NCBI GenBank assembly: GCA_963824805.1
Contig: CAWGQZ010000055.1
Location: 62,001 to 126,000 of the forward strand
DNA from: DATBAT01 sp963824805
Lineage (GTDB): Bacteria; Acidobacteriota; Terriglobia; Terriglobales; Acidobacteriaceae
Direction of reading: 5' to 3'
Length of the DNA: 64,000 nt
Shown here: in pieces, positions 57,994-64,000 of the stretch
Layout: the number at the start of each line of letters is the position of its first letter
Position numbering within the stretch: position 1 is the stretch's first letter
Translations under genes and position numbers: made by a program
The notes under the pieces: model-generated
Told to the model about the DNA's origin: nothing
Database searches by the model: none
What the model saw: only the letters and a program-made list of their open reading frames with translations

Positions 57994-58313
57994 GTGACAA
58001 CCGTTGCTTTGATATTGTTCGGTCTACTAGCAATCGGAATGGTGCTAGTCATATATGGCGCTATTGCTAAAAACAGGTGGGGGATTAACGTCGATCCAGT
58101 AGTTTGTCCTCGCGGCCACAAGCAGCTTCCTCAGGTGCCAGAACCACAAAATCTGTCGCAAGCGTGTGGGGTGGTGGGCTCTGTCCTCGCTGCGGAACTG
58201 GAGTTGATACACTTCGAGCGCCCGAAAATCAAAAATTCCGCGAGGTTCTTCCAGTCGGGCTCCACCGACATTGTCATATCACGGAAAAAATGAAGCCAGG
58301 TGCTCAACTCTGA
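57994..58313 (+). CDS. Small membrane zinc-ribbon protein (one frameshift near 58165)
   Basis: GTG 57994 with AGGGA upstream encodes one membrane helix (VALILFGLLAIGMVLVIYG), then a zinc-ribbon-like half CPRGHKQ (expected CPRCGHKQ, so one Cys may be lost). The frame shifts near 58165; in the next frame WGGGLCPRCGTGVDTLR gives the second CxxC. Restored length about 106 residues. The pattern helix-CPxCG-WGGW-CPxCGT is one I associate with small acidobacterial proteins. In the printed frame the ORF ends at 58293. Confidence 0.6.
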
Positions 58314-58384
58314 CAATCGAGATCATAGCAGTGCTGCCTGCCGACACGCGACCACAGATCACACCAAAACCAAGCCGCCATTCC

Positions 58385-58679
58385 CTAGGCCTGAATATCC
58401 AACTCGACGGCATCGATTAACGGCACCAACCATTTGAGCAGTGCTTTATGCGTTGGATGTTCAACATAGGCGTCCAGTGATGCTTTGTCGGAAAATTGCA
58501 TGATGCCGCCGAAGCTATAGCCCTTGCCCCTGGGAGAAATGTTTGGACCGACGTGAGTTTGGAGGAGTCCAGGAATGACTCCTTGAAATGCACGGATGTA
58601 TTTCGCCGCTCGCTCCTTCTCGGCCTCCGTAGCCTGCGGCTTCCATTGAAACGCGAATACGTGAAAGACACTGTCCATT
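58385..58679 (-). CDS. Dabb-family (stress-responsive A/B barrel) protein
   Basis: 97 residues from ATG 58679, which has GGAGG 5 bases upstream. The core is FHVFAFQWKPQATEAEKER, then GYSFGGIMQFSDKASLDAY and PTHKALLKWLVPLID, typical of the dimeric Dabb fold. The frame is open upstream and reads like a Tat-type signal (RRRKLIRNGSFAAAALL, from GTG 58795), so an exported longer form is possible; the strong ribosome-binding site favours the short form. Confidence 0.8.
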
Positions 58680-58802
58680 TTATCCTCCGCGAATATTTTG
58701 GTTGGATTGGCTGCGAGCAGGGCCGCGGCTGCGAAACTGCCGTTTCGAATTAGTTTACGACGCCGTAAGGTCAGGCATGCCTGATTTCGAGTCACTGTGA
58801 GG

Positions 58803-59060
58803 CTAATCCGCTTTTGGTTTTCGCGAAAGGAAATGCGTGAGCTCGCTGTCGTCATCGGAAACAACTTGGACACGGGTTTTTTCAATGAGCCGGAACTTGT
58901 AGGGTTGGTTAGGGCGGCAGGGACAGAGAAGTCGCTGCCACTCGGGGGTCCCTGCAACGTTCTCAATGTAGGCTCCGTTACTGTAGGTGAGTGGGGCCTT
59001 CTTCAGAATGTATTGCTGGTGGCAGTGCGGACACTCTATGGAAAGTCGGGTGGTCGGCAT
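58803..59060 (-). CDS. Small zinc-ribbon-like protein
   Basis: 85 residues with CPHC near residue 10 and CPC near residue 47, which could together bind one zinc ion. The rest is polar. No good Shine-Dalgarno is seen before ATG 59060, and the family was not recognised. Kept because the cysteine pairs and composition look like a real protein. Confidence 0.5.
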   Translation of the reverse strand: MPTTRLSIECPHCHQQYILKKAPLTYSNGAYIENVAGTPEWQRLLCPCRPNQPYKFRLIEKTRVQVVSDDDSELTHFLSRKPKAD

Positions 59061-59114
59061 GTGTGCTTTTTGTTGAGTTTATCGCGCGGGCTGTGGCTTC
59101 GCCATGCCAAATCC

Positions 59115-59146
59115 ACGCCCGAGCGGAGTTCGGACGGGGCACCCTC
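59115..59146. repeat. Dispersed intergenic repeat, copy C
   Basis: CGCCCGAGC then GGACGGGGCACCCTC; the last 13 bases match copy B exactly (ACGGGGCACCCTC). Located in the ADH upstream region. Confidence 0.45.
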
Positions 59147-59216
59147 AAACAATTTGGCTGTTAGTCAGGCACCGAATTGGGAAATCGCTCGAAAATTTCG
59201 TCGCAACTGGCGTAAC

Positions 59217-59250
59217 TTTACAAAACGTTCCGTGCGGCACGTTTTGTAAA
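59217..59250. promoter_or_regulatory. Long perfect inverted repeat upstream of the alcohol dehydrogenase gene
   Basis: TTTACAAAACGT and ACGTTTTGTAAA form a perfect 12-bp inverted repeat around TCCGTGCGGC, ending 75 bp before the ADH ATG. No plus-strand gene ends just upstream, so it is more likely an operator than a terminator. The regulator is not in the window. Confidence 0.5.
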
Positions 59251-59325
59251 TCTGCATCCCGGCATCGGCCCTGACCATCTATAGCCTCATAGCTCATTCG
59301 TCTTTATAAATTTCGAGGACTCATC

Positions 59326-60336
59326 ATGAAAGCGGCACAAATCAGCAAGGCCGGTGGAGAGTTTGAACTTGTCGAGCGGCCTATCCCGCAACCTGGAGTC
59401 GGGCAGGTGCGGATCAAGGTAGAAGCATGTGGGGTCTGCCACAGTGACGTGCTGGTTAAGGAAGGCGGCCTACCTGGCATGCAGTATCCGCGGGTGCCGG
59501 GCCATGAGATCGCCGGACGTATCGATGCGGTCGGGGAACACGTAACGGCTTGGAAGCAGGGGCAACGCGTGGGCGTGGGCTGGCATGGCGGACACTGCTT
59601 CGTGTGCGATCCTTGCCGACGAGGAGACTTCATCAACTGTAAGAACAAGAAGATCACGGGCATCACCATCGATGGCGGCTACGCGGAGTACATGGTGATC
59701 GGGGCCGAGGCGGTTGCAGCCGTGCCGGAAGAAGTACCGGCAGACGAAGCCGCGCCCCTGCTTTGCGCCGGGATCACGGTTTTTAATGCGATGCGAAATT
59801 CCAAGGCCCGTGCCGGAGACCTGGTGGCGGTGCAAGGCATCGGTGGACTGGGGCATCTCGGAGTGCAGTTCGCGCGCCAAATGGGTTTTCGAACCGTGGC
59901 GATCGGACGCGGCGCCGACAAGGAATCCCTGGCAAAAAAACTGGGCGCGCATCATTACATCAGTACTGAGGCAGGTCCGGCGAGCGAGGCGTTGCAGAAA
60001 CTGGGCGGAGCACGCGCGGTGCTGGCTACGGCTCCGGATTCAAAAGCGATGACGGACCTGACCGATGGACTTGGTCCCAACGGGCAATTGTTGATCGTGG
60101 GCGCGGATGCGCGGCCGCTTGGTATCACGCCGATCCAATTAATTTTCGGGACCAAGGCGCTTCAGGGATGGGCGTCGGGTACAGCGAAAGATTCGGAAGA
60201 CACATTGCAGTTCAGTGCGCTGGGCGGAGTGCGTCCGATGATCGAGAAGTTTCCGCTGGAGAAGGTCAATGAGGCTTACCAGCGGATGATAACCGGCAAG
60301 GCGCGGTTCCGGGCGGTGCTGACGATGGCGGTCTAG
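59326..60336 (+). CDS. Zinc-dependent alcohol dehydrogenase (MDR superfamily)
   Basis: 336 residues, intact. Catalytic zinc ligands are in VEACGVCHSDVLV (Cys) and RVPGHEIAGRI (His-Glu). The structural zinc lobe has GGHCFVCDPCRRGDFINC (four Cys in the usual spacing). The NAD(P) fold is VAVQGIGGLGHLGVQFARQ. Gene order and the AdhP-like sequence fit a primary or aromatic alcohol dehydrogenase; the substrate is not fixed by sequence. GAGGA lies before ATG 59326. A 12-bp perfect palindrome lies upstream. Confidence 0.93.
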   Translation: MKAAQISKAGGEFELVERPIPQPGVGQVRIKVEACGVCHSDVLVKEGGLPGMQYPRVPGHEIAGRIDAVGEHVTAWKQGQRVGVGWHGGHCFVCDPCRRGDFINCKNKKITGITIDGGYAEYMVIGAEAVAAVPEEVPADEAAPLLCAGITVFNAMRNSKARAGDLVAVQGIGGLGHLGVQFARQMGFRTVAIGRGADKESLAKKLGAHHYISTEAGPASEALQKLGGARAVLATAPDSKAMTDLTDGLGPNGQLLIVGADARPLGITPIQLIFGTKALQGWASGTAKDSEDTLQFSALGGVRPMIEKFPLEKVNEAYQRMITGKARFRAVLTMAV

Positions 60337-60592
60337 CCCGTATCCTTAAAGAGGCTCCACCAACGATAAGCTGGATCGATTGGCTCTTAAAGTCTATAGT
60401 ATGTAGAGTTACGTCGATGAGGCTTCGCTGCTCTCCTCAGACTTTGCAGGTGCTCCACTGAATTCCGCCATAGCGTCGGTGAGGCTCAATCTTAGAGTCG
60501 CGCACAGGTTTCAGCGGCAAATTGGTGAACTGGGATCTTTGACTAAATGAGGATTGACGAAGTGGTCGCCATTCGACCCAACCCGCCCATTT

Positions 60593-61081
60593 TCACTGGG
60601 GAGGGTCCCACCGAATCTCCGGTGGTGCGCCAAGGTCCATGAAGCGAGCGTCACGAGCCTCATCACGAACCGAACTCAATGCTAGTGTAACTTCGCGAAT
60701 ATAGTACCAGGTCGCCGCCAACAGACAGACCATTGCGGCAACGAATACAATCACCGCCAGCAGCGCCGCATTGTTCCAATACAGACCCAACCCAAGCAGC
60801 AGGCACGCAGCTATCGTTCCACCCAAAGCAACCAACGTATAAAGGAAGCAACGGCGCATCAATTCTGCACGGTGCTCGATCGACTGTATCTGGGCGGTGT
60901 AAGCGTCGGCCTCCTGGTCACGCCCGCTTTTGGCGGCATCGTATTTGGCGTGCACGTATTGGCGGAGCCGGCTAACGATACCCATCAAACGAACGTTGAT
61001 GGACAGAGCCAGCAAGGACGTGGCAGAGAAAAAAATCGCCGGGGCAACGAAGGCTTGAAATAGACGGCTTATGTCATTCAC
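60593..61081 (-). CDS. DUF2721-family membrane protein
   Basis: 162 residues with three membrane helices. The first is AFVAPAIFFSATSLLALSIN, a cytoplasmic coiled-coil-like segment follows (RLRQYVHAKYDAAKSG ... IEHRAELMRRC), then FLYTLVALGGTIAACLLLGLG and AVIVFVAAMVCLLAATWYY. This arrangement is that of DUF2721. Function unknown. Intact. Confidence 0.83.
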   Translation of the reverse strand: MNDISRLFQAFVAPAIFFSATSLLALSINVRLMGIVSRLRQYVHAKYDAAKSGRDQEADAYTAQIQSIEHRAELMRRCFLYTLVALGGTIAACLLLGLGLYWNNAALLAVIVFVAAMVCLLAATWYYIREVTLALSSVRDEARDARFMDLGAPPEIRWDPPQ

Positions 61082-61478
61082 GAGGTGTGATCTCCGGCGA
61101 AGGCTTTAATGAGGAGTGCTGATGCAGGATACATCGGCCTTGAATTCCAATGAATTAATGATTGTGGCACGCGGGAGCCGCCGGGAACTGGTTCGGGCGC
61201 ACGGGGGCACTGAACACCATGCCGGGGTGATCGCGTCCGCCACAGGGCGGAGCTGGTTGCGAAGTATTGCTTTTACTTTCGTTGGACGCCGGTGGCCAAG
61301 CCAAAAGAGTTACAGCCAGCAATTCAAAAACGATGGATGGTCATTGATGATTCTTATTCCGGGCTAAAATTGTTGTAACATTCCACCAAGCTGAGATCAG
61401 CGCTGTTTCCGGAAACGCGGTTCGAGCGAAACGAATAGAAATCAATCGAAAGTCAGGTGGCGAAAGGAAAGCACCGGT
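61082..61478. other. Intergenic stretch, 397 bp
   Basis: A plus-strand frame of 83 residues (61116-61367) runs through it without a recognisable domain, start signal or known motif. It may be debris of an older gene. Nothing else was recognised apart from the ribosome-binding site of the next gene (AAAGGA near 61465). Confidence 0.5.
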
Positions 61479-62660
61479 ATGAACGCATGGGCTGGTTTCG
61501 AATGCCTGCTGTTGCTCCTCGCCGTATTCGGCTGGGGACAAGACCAGTCTCCCTCCGCGAAGAATCAGACGGGTGCAAAAGCCGCCGCCCAGACCGCCGA
61601 AAAGACGCCTCTGCTTCTGAAAGACTTCAAACCTGTATCCATGCTGCACGCGTCCGTACATCCGGTGCCGCGTGCCAAGTTCTACGTTATTGACGTTCAC
61701 AATCACGTGAATGACGCTCGAGGCAGCTACACTCCGATTCCGCCCCAACACGTCATAGACGTCATGGATGCGACCAATGTGAAAACGGTCGTGATCCTCA
61801 CCGGGATGTGGGGAGAGAAGTTACAGCACGTCATCGACACCATGGTGAAGCCTTACCCGGGCCGCTTCATCGTCTTCACGCAGATCGACTGGTCCAAGAT
61901 TGACGACCCTAATTTCAGCCAGGAGATGGTGGAGCAGCTCCGCGATGCCGTGGGGCGGGGCGCGCGCGGATTAAAAGTCCTCAAAGACCTGGGGCTGGTG
62001 GTGCGCGACAAGACCGGCAAGCTGATCACGGTTGATGATCCGCGGCTCGATCCCATATGGGAGGAGTGCGGTAAGCTGGGCATTCCAATATCCATCCACG
62101 TCAGCGACCCCGAAGCTTTCTTTCATCCCGTCGACAACACCAATGAGCGTTACGAAGAATTACTCAATCATCCGGATTGGAGTTTTTACGGGCCAAAGTT
62201 TCCCACAAAAGAAGCGATCCTGGCGGCGCGGGATAGGGCTTTCGCCCGGCATCGCCACACCACCTTTGTTTCACTTCATGTGGGCAACTGGCCGGAGAAT
62301 CTCGACTATGTATCCGGAATGCTCGACACGAATCCCAACGTGATGGTGGAATTTGGGGCACGCGAAGCTGAGTTGGGCCGGCAGCCTCGGCGGGCGCGCG
62401 AGTTTTTCATAAAGTATCAGGACCGGATCATGTTCGGCACCGACAATGGCGTGCAGGAAGAGATGTACCGCAATCATTTCCGCTGGCTGGAGACCGCGGA
62501 CGAGTATTTCGACTACTGGGGATACCCCGGCCAGGGACGCTGGAAAATCTACGGAATGGAATTGCCTGACCAGGTGCTGGAAAAGGTTTATCACCTGAAT
62601 GCGGAACGGATATTTCAGCAGTACAAGGGTGCGACGGAAGCGAAAAAGGGGATGCAATGA
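61479..62660 (+). CDS. Secreted amidohydrolase-2-type metal hydrolase
   Basis: 393 residues. ATG 61479 opens a hydrophobic leader (ECLLLLLAVFGWG). The metal motif DVHNHVND (HxH) is near residue 73. Later ligands are IPISIHVSDPEAF, FVSLHVGNWPENL and the Asp of IMFGTDNGVQ. These fit Amidohydro_2 (aminocarboxymuconate-semialdehyde-decarboxylase-like) enzymes; the leader suggests an exported form. The stop overlaps the ATG of the alpha-galactosidase-like gene (ATGA, 62657-62660), a sign of translational coupling. Confidence 0.87.
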   Translation: MNAWAGFECLLLLLAVFGWGQDQSPSAKNQTGAKAAAQTAEKTPLLLKDFKPVSMLHASVHPVPRAKFYVIDVHNHVNDARGSYTPIPPQHVIDVMDATNVKTVVILTGMWGEKLQHVIDTMVKPYPGRFIVFTQIDWSKIDDPNFSQEMVEQLRDAVGRGARGLKVLKDLGLVVRDKTGKLITVDDPRLDPIWEECGKLGIPISIHVSDPEAFFHPVDNTNERYEELLNHPDWSFYGPKFPTKEAILAARDRAFARHRHTTFVSLHVGNWPENLDYVSGMLDTNPNVMVEFGAREAELGRQPRRAREFFIKYQDRIMFGTDNGVQEEMYRNHFRWLETADEYFDYWGYPGQGRWKIYGMELPDQVLEKVYHLNAERIFQQYKGATEAKKGMQ

Positions 62661-64000
62661 CGCATAGTGTTTATCGAAATATCTTGTTGGCGCTAATTGG
62701 AAGCGGCCTGTCGATGGTTTTTACTGCTTGTAGCCAGCAGCCTGAAAAGCCTGCCTCGGCGCAACCGCCCGCTCCGGCAAAGGTCACAGCCGTGAAAGTG
62801 GTTCTCAATAACAACGGGCCAATTGTGCTGCACCACGGGCGCCGCGGAATTTCAGATTCTGCCCTCAGGCTATGTTCAGGCGTCATTGGTGAAGGACGGA
62901 AAGCGGCTGACTCTGGATGAACCACCCTCAGACGGGCTGGCCGAGAGTGAATACGTCGTATCTGGAGGGAAAGACATCCACTTCGCGCTCGACTTTTCCC
63001 AGGCACGAGTTACTGATGCCGCCGGGAAAATGGGAACTGGAAAGCGAGTCGAGATACCCGGGCACGCAGCCGCTGCATCGGGCGGGCCATTGACCAATAC
63101 CGTAGCCTTCGAGCTCTACGACAGTTTCCCGACGCTTCTCCTTACCAGCGCAGCCTATCGCAACGCCGGGAATTCTCCAGTCAATTTTGAGAAAGTCATC
63201 GCGCAACACCGAAGACTGAGCGCCTCGGCCACTGGCAGCAAGGTGCAACCGTATGACATGTGGTCGTTTCACGGGGCGAGCTACGACTGGGGCGCGGAAG
63301 AAATCACAAAACTCGGTCCCAGATTTTCTCATCCCAACGTCATGGGGGAGATGGTGAAAGGCGGCTATGGCGGCGGTATTCCGGTGGTCGCCTTCTGGAA
63401 CCGATCGGTTGGCGAGGCCATCGGGCACATTGAAACCCTGCCGCTTTCGGTTTCCTTGCCCGTTCAAGTAGAAAAGGACGGACGGGTTTCAACCTCGATG
63501 GTTTCCGAAGGCGTCAAACTCAATCCTACGGAAACCTACTCCACCGCTCGCAGCTTCGTTGCGGTTTATTCCGGAGATTTTTATCAGCCGCTGCGAATGT
63601 GGTCCAGCGCGCTGGCCACCGAAGGCTGGAATCTTCCCAAGCCCTCGAACGAAGCCTACAACGTGAGTTGGTGCGGATGGGGATACGAATTCAACGTAAC
63701 CCCGAAACAAATGCTGGGCACGGTCCCTAAACTGAAAGAGCTCGGCATCAAGTGGGCGACGCTCGACGATCGCTGGTTCGATACCTACGGCGATTGGAAT
63801 CCACGGTCCGACACCTTCCCCGGCGATTCCATCAAGACCATGGTTGACGATTTTCATAAGGACGGCATTCTGGCGCAGCTTTGGTGGCTGCCGATCGGCG
63901 TTGAAGATGGCGAGGGCCGTTCGGAATCGCACAAGTACACTGTTTCGAAAGTGGTGAAGGACCATCCCGACTGGCTGATTCTCGACAAGAACGGACGGCA
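62657..64000 (+). CDS. Alpha-galactosidase-like (GH36/melibiase clan) lipoprotein, 3' end outside window, one frameshift near 62840
   Basis: ATG 62657 starts a signal peptide with lipobox MVFTAC. After GPIVLHHG the frame shifts by one base near 62840; the next frame then runs unbroken to the window end. It begins AAEFQILPSGYVQASLVKDG and has an N-terminal beta-sandwich of about 280 residues. The barrel starts VSWCGWGYEFNVTPKQM, then LGIKWATLDDRWFDTYGDW, DGILAQLWWLPIGVEDG and HPDWLILDKNG. The first catalytic Asp expected in a K-x-D motif would lie beyond the window. Likely surface-anchored and coupled to the amidohydrolase gene. Confidence 0.8.

Overview
This window looks like chromosome from a heterotrophic diderm bacterium, most likely an Acidobacteriota (Terriglobia / Koribacter-like). 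That is an inference. It rests on the very large Oar-type TonB-dependent receptors with an N-terminal carboxypeptidase-regulatory-like domain, the many secreted or lipidated proteins, sulfatase-TPR and GH proteins with Tat signals, a fused E1 alpha-beta dehydrogenase, and short GGGGCACCC-type intergenic repeats. No rRNA, tRNA, CRISPR array, phage or insertion sequence was found, and no defence system.

Layout. 0-7.3 kb: 3' end of mfd, a damaged DUF885 peptidase, galU, purE and purD (minus strand), and a divergent MntR-type regulator. 7.4-11.6 kb: an NRAMP Mn/Fe transporter (mntH) and aconitase (acnA), with related palindromic sites in front of mntH and acnA. 12-21.5 kb: secreted subtilase, M23 and M28 peptidases, a BIG2 lipoprotein, phosphofructokinase, an SH3b lipoprotein and a DegT aminotransferase. 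22-31.5 kb: an intact 1146-aa Oar-like receptor, a second receptor broken by many frameshifts, and a sulfatase-TPR protein. 31.5-39.9 kb: a duplicated-domain secreted protein, fused E1, a YVTN propeller lipoprotein, a Tat-exported GH1 enzyme, an MBL-fold hydrolase, an OsmC peroxidase and a cupin. 40-50 kb: a MocA-like oxidoreductase, DoxX, MscS, DUF71, the compact operon hemQ / AhpD-like / class IV HDAC, a Tat-type TIM-barrel protein, a Sel1-repeat protein and an aldo/keto reductase. 50-64 kb: GH3-PA14 glycosidase with a receptor remnant just upstream, P450, small membrane proteins, an esterase, zinc-dependent ADH with a 12-bp inverted repeat upstream, an amidohydrolase, and the start of an alpha-galactosidase-like gene.

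How the genes fit together. Extracellular plant or microbial polymer breakdown is the main theme: GH1, GH3, GH36-like, sulfatase, xylan-esterase-like hydrolase, three peptidases and Oar receptors. Metal and oxidant handling is the second theme: MntR/NRAMP/aconitase, HemQ with an AhpD-like protein, and OsmC.

A technical point colours the whole window. About 14 otherwise well-conserved genes are each split by one or a few single-base frameshifts, and two loci (2.3-2.6 kb and 25.9-29.4 kb) carry many. Single breaks were annotated as one gene spanning both pieces, because both halves read as good family sequence; many are probably consensus errors. I did not find a convincing new multi-gene system. 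The most interesting leads are the possible shared MntR operator in front of mntH and acnA, the receptor fossil fused to the GH3 locus, the ADH palindrome, the duplicated-domain protein and the hemQ operon.
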